64,000 bases of DNA from Deltaproteobacteria bacterium (GCA_029262375.1 JAJCZM010000007.1:1-64000), one strand, 5' to 3'; shown: positions 17,865 to 26,552, numbered from the stretch's first letter. Translations and numbers: made by a program. The notes: generated by a model from the sequence alone, not told the origin.

Positions 17865-18761
17865 CTAGCCTGCGTATACGACGTCGCGCCCTTCATAAGA
17901 ACCGTGTGAGAACGCGATCTTGAAGATCGAGCCGCCCGACTCGTGTTGCTCGACCCAGATCCGTCCGTGCCGATTCTCGACAACTTCTTTACACATCCGG
18001 AGCCAGAGCATGCGACCGGTCGGTGTAGCGTTCTCGCGTTCGTGCGCCGGGCGGTCGGCAATCCCGGCATCGAAAACGCCGGGGTCGAACGCTCGCGTCG
18101 AACCAGAACATTGAGCGACGGATATCAACACCTCGGGGCCGGTGGTCTTCCCGACGAGTTCAACGCGCCCGCCCTGCCGGCTGAGCATGATCGCGTTGTC
18201 GAGCAAGACATCTACGACATGGACGAGACGGTCGTGGTCGGCCCACACCGTCGGTAGCTCGTCGGGACAATCAACATCGACCTGCACACCGGTCCGGTGC
18301 GCAACAGGTCCCATCGTCGCGGCCGCGATACGCACCACTGAAGCAATATCGACGCGCGCCTCGAGCCACCAAAGCCCGCGGCGCTCCACTTCGTCGTTCG
18401 TAGGGAGCGACTGTACGATCTTCTCGAGATTCTCACACTCCGACACGACCGTAGTCAGACAACGATTCGTTAGAATCGGATCCTGACAATCTCCTCGCGC
18501 CATCTCGGCGGCGGTGAGAATGGATCTCAACGGTGCCAGGATTTCGTACTCGACGTTTGCCAGGAGCTCGCTCTTGGCCGCACCAAGCTCAGCCAGCTGC
18601 TGATTTGCGCTCCCGAGCTCTCCGTTCTCACCACGTAGCGCCACTTCGCTGGCTGCAAGCTGGCGATTCGTCGTTGCCAGTCGAACAGCCTGCGCCTGCA
18701 TCAATACGACGAGCGAGGTGCTGAGAAAGAACCACAGTATGTTGACGTCTAGAAGTACCAC
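17865..18761 (-). CDS. Degenerate histidine kinase-like protein without phosphoacceptor His
   Basis: 298 residues from a GTG start: one N-terminal membrane segment (VNILWFFLSTSLVVLM), a coiled coil to about residue 62, then a HisKA-like helix. The usual K-S-E-F-L-A-N-M-S-H-E-L-R-T-P-L is here KSELLANVEYEILAPL, so the phosphorylated His is Tyr72 and the following Arg is Leu. The ATPase-like domain keeps an N box (VVDVLLDNAI), but the G1 box is eroded (DPGVFDAGIAD) and the GxGLGL lid reads TGRMLWL. It can hardly autophosphorylate on the usual site and may be a scaffold or allosteric partner. It is the last minus-strand gene after pilC, separated by 200 bases. Confidence 0.72.
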   Translation of the reverse strand: MVLLDVNILWFFLSTSLVVLMQAQAVRLATTNRQLAASEVALRGENGELGSANQQLAELGAAKSELLANVEYEILAPLRSILTAAEMARGDCQDPILTNRCLTTVVSECENLEKIVQSLPTNDEVERRGLWWLEARVDIASVVRIAAATMGPVAHRTGVQVDVDCPDELPTVWADHDRLVHVVDVLLDNAIMLSRQGGRVELVGKTTGPEVLISVAQCSGSTRAFDPGVFDAGIADRPAHERENATPTGRMLWLRMCKEVVENRHGRIWVEQHESGGSIFKIAFSHGSYEGRDVVYAG

Positions 18762-18961
18762 AGCAACGAATCCTCTCTACTCCCCCTCGGTTCTCGGCCG
18801 CCCGGAGGCTCGCCGGCTCGTTTTAGTAAGCAATAGTTATGCCTCAACGCAGCGCGCTGTTTCCGTGGATTCTCCAACCGCGGCACAGCAAAGGCTTTGC
18901 CGCGTACTATCAACAAGAATACCGCGGGACGTCCGGCTGACGCTTTCCAGCGGCATCGTGC

Positions 18962-20059
18962 TCAGCCCGGTCCACCCGCCATTTGGAACATCGGTAGGTA
19001 AATCGACATCAGGATGATTCCGACCGACGCGCCCATGAAGATGACGATGATGGGCTCCATCAAGCCGGTAACGCGCGTCACCAGCACTTCGACTTTCGCG
19101 CGATAGAAACTCGAGATCTCGACCAACACTTCTTGCAGCTGGCCCGACTCTTCACCGACACGAATCATGTTGACGACCATCGACGGAAACAGACGCGTCG
19201 CTTCCATCGACGCTGCCAGACTGTTGCCTCTACCCACGTTGTCGTACACCCAGTACAGCGCGGGCCCGTATATGCCCTGGTTCCTGAATAGATCGGGCAT
19301 GATTCGCAGAGATGCCAACAGTGGCGTGCCGCTTTTGAGCAGCAGCGACATGTTGTGCGCGAATCGCTCCATGGTCGACTCGACGATGAGCTGGCCGATC
19401 AGCGGAATGCGCAGCATGATCCCCTCTTTCCGCTTCGATCCCGACTCGGTGCCGAAGTAGTATCGCAGCGCGAGAGTTGCACCGATCGGCCCACCGATCA
19501 GATGAGGCATGTGCGAGCGAACGAAGTCGGAGGCGCCAATCACCATCTGCGTGATCGCGGGTAGGCTCCCGCCGAAATCGGTGAGGAACTCGGCGAACGT
19601 CGGCACCACCTTTCCAAGCATGACGATCAGCGCACCGATCAGCACCAGAATCATGATGCAGGGGTAGATCATCGCGGAGACAACCTTACGTTTGATCTCG
19701 CGTCGCGTCTTGATGTAGGCCGTGAGTTCGTTGACTGTCTCGGCGAGCATGCCGCTTCGTTCGCCCGCTTTGATCATCTCGATCCATTGGTACTCGAACG
19801 TCTTAGGATGTCTCGTCAGCGCCTCTGCGAGTGTGACGCCTGCACCGACATCGTTCACCACCGTGCGAAGGATGGCCATGAGTTTCTTGCTCTCCGACTG
19901 CTCCGCTCCGGCTCGCAGTGCGCGCAGAAGCGGTGTACCGGCACCGAGCAGAGTAGAGAGTTGCTGAAAGAACGACGTCATGTCGTCGGGCTTCACGCCG
20001 GCGTGAAGCTTCGTCTTGACGGCAAATCCCGAACTGTTTCCGTTGTTGTTCTTCGCCAT
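18962..20059 (-). CDS. pilC: PilC/GspF inner-membrane platform protein
   Basis: 365 residues, a little shorter than the usual 400. Two copies of the GspF domain are visible: FFQQLSTLLGAGTPLLRAL...IEMIKAGERSGML and FAHNMSLLLKSGTPLLASL...MIRVGEESGQL, each followed by hydrophobic helices (MIYPCIMILVLIGALIVML and LMEPIIVIFMGASVGIILMSIYLPMF). This protein anchors the assembly ATPase and moves pilin subunits out of the membrane. It begins nine bases after the pilB stop codon, so the two are co-transcribed. The N-terminal leader before the first domain is short and Asn-rich (MAKNNNGNSSG). Confidence 0.93.
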   Translation of the reverse strand: MAKNNNGNSSGFAVKTKLHAGVKPDDMTSFFQQLSTLLGAGTPLLRALRAGAEQSESKKLMAILRTVVNDVGAGVTLAEALTRHPKTFEYQWIEMIKAGERSGMLAETVNELTAYIKTRREIKRKVVSAMIYPCIMILVLIGALIVMLGKVVPTFAEFLTDFGGSLPAITQMVIGASDFVRSHMPHLIGGPIGATLALRYYFGTESGSKRKEGIMLRIPLIGQLIVESTMERFAHNMSLLLKSGTPLLASLRIMPDLFRNQGIYGPALYWVYDNVGRGNSLAASMEATRLFPSMVVNMIRVGEESGQLQEVLVEISSFYRAKVEVLVTRVTGLMEPIIVIFMGASVGIILMSIYLPMFQMAGGPG

Positions 20060-20068
20060 CTGCCGTTT

Positions 20069-21796
20069 CTATTCGCCTTCGGCCACGACCGAACTGACCA
20101 CTTCTTCCAAGCTCGTCAGGCCCTCGGCTACCGCGTCGAAGCCCTTTTGCGCCAGACTCGCCATGCCCTCGCGTGTCGCCATGTTCTGGAGCTCGGCGAG
20201 CGGCGCGCCGCCCTGGATCAGTGCACGCAGTTTCGGCGTCACACGGATGACTTCAAAGATACCGACGCGCCCCTTGTAGCCCGTATCGTTGCAGGCGGGG
20301 CAACCGGCGGCACGAAACAGCTGCGCCATCGGATCCAGGCCGTATTTGATCAGTGTTTCTTCCGCCTGCGGGTCAGGGACCTTGCACTTGGTACAAAGGC
20401 GCCGCACGAGTCGCTGCGCTTCGACCAGCTGCAGCGTTGAGGCGACCATGAACGGCTCAATCCCCATATCGACAAGACGATCGATGGCAGCAAGAGCACT
20501 GTTCGTATGTAAGGTGGAGAGCACCAAGTGTCCGGTTAGCGCGGCGCGCATACAGATCTCCGCCGTCTCCTGGTCACGTACCTCACCAACCATGATCACG
20601 TCGGGATCCTGTCGTAGGAACGCGCGCAGAGCGCTCGCAAACGTCAGCCCGATCGACGCATGCGTTTGCACCTGGTTCACGCCCGGCTCTTTCGACTCGA
20701 CCGGGTCTTCGACGGTGACGATATTGCGGTCGGACGAATTCAGAAGTCGCAGCGTCGCATACAACGTCGTACTCTTGCCGCTACCGGTCGGTCCCGTAAC
20801 GAAGATCAAGCCATGTGGCGACTCGGCGCCCTGGTGGAAGCTCGCGCACTGCTGATCATCGAACCCTAATTGCTTATGGTCTTTCGGCGTCTCATCCGAG
20901 TTCAGAATTCGGATGACCATCTTCTCGCCGTAAACCGTCGGCACCGTCGAGACACGCTGATCGATTTGACGTCCGGAATACAAAACCGAGAACGCTCCGT
21001 CTTGCGGCAAGCGCTTCTCGGCAATGTCCATTCGCGAAACGATTTTCAACCGCGAGATTAGCGGTAGGTACAATGATTTCGGCGGCGACGGCTTGACCTG
21101 CAAAACGCCGTCGATGCGATACCGCACCGATACCGAATCGGCGAGCGGTTCGATGTGGATATCCGACGCCTCATCGGAGATCGCTTCACGAACGATGTGG
21201 TTCACGATGCGGACGATCTGGGTATCGTCACCCGCAACGACCGGTCTATCGAGATCGAGAACGTCCTCGCTGATGTCTGCCGCTTTTGCGTCTTCCCCTT
21301 CGACCTCGAGCGAGATTTCGTTAACGACATCTCGAGCACCGAAGATGCGCTCCAACGCAGACTCGATCTGACCGAGCGGCGAGACGTGAGCAACAGGCGA
21401 GAGGCCCGTGTGTAGCTGGATCTCCTGAAGATTCGCCAGGTCGCTCGGATCAACCGTCGTGACAAACAAACGCTCGCCGTCGCGACGATAGGGAAACACC
21501 AACGTCTGTCGAAGAAATCCCTGGGGGAAAAGCTCGAGAACGTCGCTCAGTGATTCTGGGACGACGGTCGATAGGTCCAAGAGCGGGACGTGCAGATTTC
21601 GCGAATAGACTTCCGCGATCTGCTCGTCCGTGATGATACGCAACGAACAGAGCGCGACTTCCAAACTGCAGTCGTCTTGTTGTTGCAGCTCGCGAACGGA
21701 CGCGAGCCCATCCGCATCCAGCAACCCTTCGTCGAGAAGCAGTTCAGTAAGCAGCTCATCTGCTTGGCCAGAGCCTATGTCGGGGGTCGAATGCAT
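20069..21796 (-). CDS. pilB: PilB/GspE assembly ATPase
   Basis: 575 residues. The N-terminal 150 residues resemble the MshEN domain that can bind cyclic di-GMP (LLDEGLLDADGL, ALCSLRIITDEQIAEVYSR and DLSTVVPESL). The motor domain has Walker A GPTGSGKST, the Asp box, Walker B RQDPDVIMVGEVRD and the His box HLVLSTLHTNSALAAIDRLVDMG. The tetracysteine zinc motif is split as CTKC and CPAC. It powers polymerisation of pilins or pseudopilins at the cytoplasmic face of the inner membrane. It sits between the PilP/GspC-like gene (21 bases upstream) and pilC. Confidence 0.95.
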   Translation of the reverse strand: MHSTPDIGSGQADELLTELLLDEGLLDADGLASVRELQQQDDCSLEVALCSLRIITDEQIAEVYSRNLHVPLLDLSTVVPESLSDVLELFPQGFLRQTLVFPYRRDGERLFVTTVDPSDLANLQEIQLHTGLSPVAHVSPLGQIESALERIFGARDVVNEISLEVEGEDAKAADISEDVLDLDRPVVAGDDTQIVRIVNHIVREAISDEASDIHIEPLADSVSVRYRIDGVLQVKPSPPKSLYLPLISRLKIVSRMDIAEKRLPQDGAFSVLYSGRQIDQRVSTVPTVYGEKMVIRILNSDETPKDHKQLGFDDQQCASFHQGAESPHGLIFVTGPTGSGKSTTLYATLRLLNSSDRNIVTVEDPVESKEPGVNQVQTHASIGLTFASALRAFLRQDPDVIMVGEVRDQETAEICMRAALTGHLVLSTLHTNSALAAIDRLVDMGIEPFMVASTLQLVEAQRLVRRLCTKCKVPDPQAEETLIKYGLDPMAQLFRAAGCPACNDTGYKGRVGIFEVIRVTPKLRALIQGGAPLAELQNMATREGMASLAQKGFDAVAEGLTSLEEVVSSVVAEGE

Positions 21797-21817
21797 CCGG
21801 ACGAACTCCGGTCCATT

Positions 21818-22462
21818 CTATCGCTCCGGGATGCCCAACATCCGCAGAATATCGGTCTGCGAGCCACCTTGGGTGAGTGCCGCGATGCCGCGCTGGAGCG
21901 GCGGTTTCTCGGCCGGCGTGGGCACGCCCGCCTTCGCAGTTGCCTTGCCGTCTTGTGTGGCAAGTTTCAGGTCGATTTCGTCCGATATCGCGACGTCGAG
22001 AGCAAGAATCGTGTTCTTGCCCCACGCATCCGTCAAGATGACGCGGTCAGCGGCAATCGCCGTCACCGTTAGCCCCTTGTAGCGCTCGCCCTGGCGTAGA
22101 CGAACATCGTCGATCAGAGCGAGTCGTAGTCGGCCCATGATCGCCGTGCCGACGAGCTTCATCTTGTCGTCGTCCTTTTTCTTCGAGTTCCCGCCAGTGA
22201 GACCACCGGCCACGTCCTCGCCCATAATAGCAGCCGCGGGGCCCGCCAGAATGGCCGCAACGGCGTCCTCGATTTTCGGAGCGAAAGGGTCGCGATCGGA
22301 AACGTCGGTGGGTGCACCACCGTCGCGGGACTTGTGCTGCACGGCCGTGGGTGGAGCAGACATGCCGGCCAGCATGCCCGTACTACTGTCGATCGTAGAC
22401 CATGTCAGGTACGCGAGTAGTAGAGGTAAACCGAGCGACATCATGCGACTCGGAGTCAGCAT
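21818..22462 (-). CDS. PilP/GspC-like periplasmic protein
   Basis: 214 residues. An N-terminal membrane segment (LGLPLLLAYLTWSTI) is followed by the DRDPFAPK motif and a C-terminal beta domain KLVGTAIMGRLRLALIDDVRLRQGERYKGLTVTAI, in which L-VGT, ALI and G-x-TV are the hallmark positions of the PilP/GspC homology region. Members link the inner-membrane PilN/PilO or GspL/GspM complex to the outer-membrane secretin. A lysine/aspartate-rich stretch (SKKKDDDKMK) precedes that domain. It starts four bases after the PilO-like gene. No secretin gene lies within the window, so the partner must be elsewhere. Confidence 0.72.
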   Translation of the reverse strand: MLTPSRMMSLGLPLLLAYLTWSTIDSSTGMLAGMSAPPTAVQHKSRDGGAPTDVSDRDPFAPKIEDAVAAILAGPAAAIMGEDVAGGLTGGNSKKKDDDKMKLVGTAIMGRLRLALIDDVRLRQGERYKGLTVTAIAADRVILTDAWGKNTILALDVAISDEIDLKLATQDGKATAKAGVPTPAEKPPLQRGIAALTQGGSQTDILRMLGIPER

Positions 22463-22466
22463 TGAA

Positions 22467-23015
22467 CTACCCCTCCACCTTGGCCAGCACAGCGACCGAC
22501 AAGGTGGACTCTACTACATCCGACTTCTTCTTCAGACGCATGCGAATAATTCGGGCGTACCACTCACCGCCTTCGATCTCAGACACGAGATCGTAGACCG
22601 ATCCATACTCACCCTCTACTTCGATCTTGAAGTATACCGCCTGCAGATCACCGATCTTTACCTTTTTTACGCTCGACTCGAGCTCCCTCAGGCTCACACC
22701 GGAACGTCCAATCGCGCCGAGCAAGTACTCGGTCCAGAAGTTGACGTTCGCCTCGGAAGGGATCGCTTTCAGGTAGCTATCGCGCGACTTACGCAGCGTT
22801 TCGACCTTAGCGATCGTCGCCGAACGGGTCTGCTGTTCCGTGAGTTGACGACGAAGGATCGCGAGTTCATCGTCGGCCGGTCGATAAACCGCAAAGAACC
22901 CGACAAGGCATACCATACCCAGTGTCACGGCCTTCAGGCGCAACGGATCCTCGAGCTGCTCGCGTGCAGCGTCGATCTGTTCCTTCCATTCGGGCGGTAT
23001 TCCGGTTTCGATCAC
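22467..23015 (-). CDS. PilO/GspM-like inner-membrane protein
   Basis: About 182 residues if translation starts at the GTG at 23015, eight bases after the upstream stop; a frame-open start at 23099 would overlap the previous gene by 77 bases and is less likely. One membrane segment (LKAVTLGMVCLVGFFAVYRP) is followed by a coiled coil (DELAILRRQLTEQQTRSATIAKVETLRK) and a ferredoxin-like-fold C-terminal domain with GDLQAVYFKIEVEGEYGSVYDLVSEIEGGEWYARI, the typical PilO pattern. It should pair with the PilN-like part of its upstream neighbour to form the periplasmic alignment complex. Confidence 0.75.
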   Translation of the reverse strand: MIETGIPPEWKEQIDAAREQLEDPLRLKAVTLGMVCLVGFFAVYRPADDELAILRRQLTEQQTRSATIAKVETLRKSRDSYLKAIPSEANVNFWTEYLLGAIGRSGVSLRELESSVKKVKIGDLQAVYFKIEVEGEYGSVYDLVSEIEGGEWYARIIRMRLKKKSDVVESTLSVAVLAKVEG

Positions 23016-23022
23016 GGTCTCA

Positions 23023-24621
23023 TCACTTACCCGGCAGCGCCAAGATCGAGAATACCGAATGTCCCGAGCCGCCGCGTTGTTGCCAAGCGACGTCGGCAAG
23101 CTTGATACGCGAGAGTGCTTTACCGAGATACTCGTTCTCGATCAGTTGCCGTACCGTCTGATTGACCTCAGGGGGAACGTCGCCACGTCGATCAGCCGGT
23201 GCCCCGATCTGAAGCAACATATACCGTTCTCCCAGAGCCTTGTTTGGGTTCTTCTCCCACGCCAAGTCTTCACCGGAAACGTTCACGAGCCATGTGTTCG
23301 CAGGCAGCTCCCCTGCCACGGCAGCAAGCCCTGAACTGAAACGAAGACGCCGGTCGACGAAGGTTTTCAACGGAACGACCGATCTCTGCAGAAACGCCAA
23401 CTCCTGGTTGAGTTGGACTTGTGTAAGCGGTGCTGCCCACGTCACGGCGGCGTTCTGATTCATGAGTGTTGCGAGCTGTTGATTTATGTCGTCGCGGTAG
23501 TAGCCAAACGCCATGTACATGACGACGAACGTAAGAGAGAGAGCAACGACGTCGCCCCACGGCACACGCTGAAGCAGCCCGGGTGCCTCTCGGAGCGACT
23601 CTGCAAGATTGAACGCCTCTGCGTCATTGTTCAGCGCGCCAAGAGCAAGCCCGAAGGAGACCAAGCGTGGCGAGTAGCCGGTCCCCGCGACCAGCGTGAG
23701 CGGAATTCCCAGCTCGTCTTTCAGTCGCTCCATGTCTGCTTCGCCGAGGGAGCCCTGTACCGACGCATGTTGAACTTTGCCGATGTCCAACCGACGGCTC
23801 GCATGGACGGAAAGGAGACTGAATGCTTGCAGCAACGTATCAACGGGGGATCCCTCCCAAGCGATCACCTGCCACGCCACCGGACCGTTCGGAGTTGCGA
23901 GGTAGACGACGCCGCGGCCGTCACCGAGAACGTATCGAAGATGGAGGCCTCGTCGCGGACGCACGGGAGCGTCGTGTATCGACGCACGCCAAGCCGCCCA
24001 AGGCGCCGGCTCGAATACGTGGTCACTGCCAGCGGGGAGACATAGTTCCCGACGAATTCGAGTCAGCTCGTCACGACGAACCCTCGCGGAGACACGAATG
24101 TTCGCCTTCCCGAACGGAATCAAACGACTCGCGGTAAGCAGAGAAGGAGGATTCTTGCCGGGGGCTTTCGGGGAATCGCGGTCCCCCGCGCCGGCGGCCG
24201 TCCCAGCTTGTGGTTGATCGCTCTCGAGCACCGAGCCGAACGTCACAGCATTCTCGGACACGCCGATCGCCATCGCGTCTGCCGGCGACGACGCTTCGGA
24301 AGTCGCGGATTCTACCTCCGACGGTTCTTGCGATGCGGCTTCGCGCGATGAGGTATCGCGCACTGTAGCCTGCTCGTCATCCTCGGTCAGTTCGCCCACC
24401 TTGCGCGACGGCGCCCGCCTGAGAATTTTCCCGATCAACCCTTGCACCGTACCGGCAACCGCGTCTACCAGGCCGAGCTGATCGAACAGTCGGCTGTCTT
24501 CGCGCAAACCGGCAAGCGTTCGTGCAGCGCAGCTACGATGGGCCGTACCGTCACGCAGATAGACGCCTCGTCCCAGTGCGATACGTATGCTTGTCGCTTT
24601 CTCGAGGAATGCGGTGTTCAT
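23023..24621 (-). CDS. GspL-like protein combining PilM-like and PilN-like parts
   Basis: 532 residues. The ATG at 24621 overlaps the stop of the upstream gene as ATGA, which fixes this start over the in-frame one six codons earlier. Residues up to about 180 are variable and acidic (EDDEQATVRDTSSREAASQEPSEVE-like). Residues about 190-385 resemble the C-terminal half of a PilM/GspL actin-like domain (LGDGRGVVYLATPNGPVAWQV, ILVAGTGYSPRL-type region and FGLALGALNNDAEAFNL). One membrane helix (VVALSLTFVVMYMAFGYY, near 400) is followed by a PilN-like coiled coil and domain (QLNQELAFLQRSVVPLKTFVDRRLR, LPANTWLVNVSGEDL). PilM and PilN are separate proteins in classical type IVa pili, so this is nearer the GspL arrangement. 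Confidence 0.7.
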   Translation of the reverse strand: MNTAFLEKATSIRIALGRGVYLRDGTAHRSCAARTLAGLREDSRLFDQLGLVDAVAGTVQGLIGKILRRAPSRKVGELTEDDEQATVRDTSSREAASQEPSEVESATSEASSPADAMAIGVSENAVTFGSVLESDQPQAGTAAGAGDRDSPKAPGKNPPSLLTASRLIPFGKANIRVSARVRRDELTRIRRELCLPAGSDHVFEPAPWAAWRASIHDAPVRPRRGLHLRYVLGDGRGVVYLATPNGPVAWQVIAWEGSPVDTLLQAFSLLSVHASRRLDIGKVQHASVQGSLGEADMERLKDELGIPLTLVAGTGYSPRLVSFGLALGALNNDAEAFNLAESLREAPGLLQRVPWGDVVALSLTFVVMYMAFGYYRDDINQQLATLMNQNAAVTWAAPLTQVQLNQELAFLQRSVVPLKTFVDRRLRFSSGLAAVAGELPANTWLVNVSGEDLAWEKNPNKALGERYMLLQIGAPADRRGDVPPEVNQTVRQLIENEYLGKALSRIKLADVAWQQRGGSGHSVFSILALPGK

Positions 24622-25043
24622 GGGATCACCAGCGGGCATTCGGTCGTAAAGTCGGTCGGACAGCGGATCAAGTCATCGGTAGTCGGCTCTGCGTAAACAG
24701 TCCACGCGCCCTGGGACAGCTCGGTGTGTGTGACCTTGAAATCCTCGATGCTGCTCCCATCGCTATTGCGAAGACGCATGATGCACGTGTATGGGCTCGT
24801 CTCCGGAATGCCGCTTTGCAGCCTCGCCACTGCAATACCAATTGCGCGCTCCGTGCCGTCGGTACCCGCATCGATGCGATCGGCGGACTTTTCGAGCACG
24901 TATGCCTGATGGATCGCCTCATAGGTGGCGGACATCGTCATCAGACTCACGAACGTGAAGACGACCACCATGACGAGGGCCATCCCCCGCTCCCCGCTAC
25001 GTCGAGCAAGGATCGAGCGTCGATGTGACGCGGAGAGACTCAC
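24618..25043 (-). CDS. GspK/PilX-like minor pseudopilin
   Basis: 141 residues; the GTG overlaps the upstream stop as GTGA. The N terminus reads SGERG-MALVMVVVFTFVSLMTMSATYEAIHQAYV: a basic leader ending in Gly, then a hydrophobic helix. Position 5 of the mature helix is Met instead of the conserved Glu, and loss of that Glu is characteristic of the tip subunit GspK. Two cysteines near the C terminus (LIRCPTDFTTEC) could form a disulfide. It is shorter than typical GspK (about 300 residues), so it may be a PilX-like or reduced GspK protein. Its gene order (pilins, this, then a GspL-like gene) matches type II secretion operons. Confidence 0.65.
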   Translation of the reverse strand: MSLSASHRRSILARRSGERGMALVMVVVFTFVSLMTMSATYEAIHQAYVLEKSADRIDAGTDGTERAIGIAVARLQSGIPETSPYTCIMRLRNSDGSSIEDFKVTHTELSQGAWTVYAEPTTDDLIRCPTDFTTECPLVIP

Positions 25044-25540
25044 GAACTCTCCTCAGGCAGCTCGCCCACCATGAAATAGAAATGTGAAGGCGACGATGCC
25101 TTGCCAAGCAAAACGGACACTTCCGTGCCCTCGCCACCTAGCGACGTACAATCGAGCGTCTGCGCTTCATCGGCCAAGACGAAGGACTTGTCGGGCGGCG
25201 TCCGCCAACGAACGAGTTTACCTTCTTCCACGCTGTATTCGGTTACGAATAGGGGATTGCCGCCGGTGTCCTCGATATTGAAGACCACTCTCTCCGCACC
25301 GCTGCAGAACGCACGAGTCGACTCGCGTGCATCGGCGAGAACGCGTGCGCGCATGACGTTGAGCACGATGGCATCGGATGCACGAATATGTTGTGTGCGA
25401 AGTAGATCGCTCACAACGGTCGCCGATGACGTGATCCCGACCATGAGACCGCCTAGTAGTGATCCTGCAACGAGAAGCTCCATGAGCGAGTAGCCGCGTT
25501 CGGATGCTCGGCCTGTTGACCGCCGCTCACGATGCATCAC
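25040..25540 (-). CDS. Minor pilin/pseudopilin
   Basis: 166 residues with a type III prepilin signal: RASERG, then YSLMELLVAGSLLGGLMVGITSS, with Glu at mature position 5. The leader is basic and short. The C-terminal domain has a cysteine pair (AFCSGAERVVF and TLDCTSLGG). The start overlaps the stop of the preceding minor pilin (ATGA), indicating translational coupling in the same operon. The size and position suggest a GspJ- or PilW-type subunit of the initiating tip complex, but the exact subtype cannot be named from this sequence alone. Confidence 0.78.
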   Translation of the reverse strand: MMHRERRSTGRASERGYSLMELLVAGSLLGGLMVGITSSATVVSDLLRTQHIRASDAIVLNVMRARVLADARESTRAFCSGAERVVFNIEDTGGNPLFVTEYSVEEGKLVRWRTPPDKSFVLADEAQTLDCTSLGGEGTEVSVLLGKASSPSHFYFMVGELPEESS

Positions 25541-25872
25541 AAGCCCCTCTGGCGAACGACCACCTCTACTGTGGGGTATAGGCCTTCGAACTCCACATCG
25601 GCGATGCGGATCTCGCAGGCAGGTATCGCGGCGTCCTTCCCGACATCGGCGGAGACCAGCACAAGCCGCTTCTCGGACGCATCGACCGTGCCGTCAGCCC
25701 AGCGATCCTGCTCAATCGAGCCGACGAGATCGCTTTGGACGCGAGCGTAATCGACGATCGTGAGAAACGTCATGATCCCAATCATCGCGGCGACTTGAAC
25801 CTCTACGAGGGTGATCCCTCTACACGAGCGAAAACGTTTGGGCGTTCGGTTGTTGCGCCTGCGCTCCTTCAT
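25537..25872 (-). CDS. Minor pilin/pseudopilin
   Basis: 111 residues with a prepilin leader of 20 residues ending RFRSCRG, then ITLVEVQVAAMIGIMTFLTIV, with Glu at mature position 5. The mature protein is short (about 90 residues) and resembles GspI/PilV-type subunits, which are small partners in the tip complex. It is the first gene after the double hairpin that follows the major pilin gene and probably receives only read-through transcription from the major pilin promoter. The ribosome site is modest (AAGGCGG upstream of the ATG). Confidence 0.75.
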   Translation of the reverse strand: MKERRRNNRTPKRFRSCRGITLVEVQVAAMIGIMTFLTIVDYARVQSDLVGSIEQDRWADGTVDASEKRLVLVSADVGKDAAIPACEIRIADVEFEGLYPTVEVVVRQRGL

Positions 25873-25896
25873 ATTGACCGCCTTGAAAACGACGAA

Positions 25897-25919
25897 GGCC
25901 CGCGCGGGGTGCGCGGGCC
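25897..25919 (-). terminator. Hairpin 2 between major pilin and minor pilins
   Basis: A perfect 9-bp stem, GGCCCGCGC/GCGCGGGCC with a five-base loop, followed on the minus strand by TTCGTCGTTTT. It resembles a leaky intrinsic terminator. Confidence 0.65.
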
Positions 25920-25935
25920 GATCGTACCATCGCGA

Positions 25936-25966
25936 ATCGGAGTCGTCGCGTGGCGACGACTCCGAT
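25936..25966 (-). terminator. Hairpin 1 between major pilin and minor pilins
   Basis: A perfect 14-bp stem (ATCGGAGTCGTCGC with its complement) and a three-base loop, beginning 17 bases after the major pilin stop codon. There is no T tract directly after it. It may protect the pilin mRNA 3' end or act with hairpin 2 as an attenuator. Confidence 0.6.
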
Positions 25967-25983
25967 CCACTGAAGGCTGTAGC

Positions 25984-26451
25984 TTACGTACCAGCGGCAG
26001 CCTGCGTACCGATCGGGTTGATCGACGGCAGTGCAGCGATAGTACTGTTGGTCGAATCATACCCGGTTTCGGTGAACACAACCGTGTAAGCACCGTAACC
26101 CGCTGATGCACCGACACGCGTAAGAGTCAGCGTCCACGAGTTCTCGAGATCACCGGTGGTACCGGCCGCGACGGCGCCTACCGAGAAATACTTCGGTGCA
26201 GGCATCGACACGTCGAGCGTGGCCAGGTCATCGGCGTAGGTGCCCTCACGAGCCGCGTAGCGCTCTTGAGCTGCACGAACGGCACTCAGGTAGTTCAATG
26301 ACTCACCGGCCTTCGAACGCTCGACGGCGTCGCGGAAACGCGGCACACCGAACGAAGCAAGAACACCAATGATAACAATAACGATAGCAAGCTCGACGAG
26401 GGTGAAGCCCTTCTGACCTTGCTTCGAACGGATCCAGTTCGAAATACTCAT
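25984..26451 (-). CDS. pilA: Major pilin/pseudopilin (PilA/GspG-type)
   Basis: 155 residues from the ATG at 26451, with AGGAG at 26458-26462 six bases upstream; an in-frame start seven codons earlier would place that ribosome site inside the gene. The leader ends KQGQKG, then FTLVELAIVIVIIGVLASFGVPRF, with Glu at mature position 5. Next comes SLNYLSAVRAAQERYAAREGTYADDLATLD, the alpha-beta loop pattern common in PilA and GspG. No C-terminal cysteine pair is present. It is the first gene of the operon, with its own sigma-54-type promoter and a hairpin pair behind it, consistent with much higher expression than the minor pilins. Confidence 0.9.
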   Translation of the reverse strand: MSISNWIRSKQGQKGFTLVELAIVIVIIGVLASFGVPRFRDAVERSKAGESLNYLSAVRAAQERYAAREGTYADDLATLDVSMPAPKYFSVGAVAAGTTGDLENSWTLTLTRVGASAGYGAYTVVFTETGYDSTNSTIAALPSINPIGTQAAAGT

Positions 26452-26552
26452 CTCTCTCTCCTCAATCTCCATAATTTACTTGGCCCCCACGCATCGCCTA
26501 AACGGGAGATATGCACATGCTCGAGGGTCCTTACGGAACTGACGACTACAAA

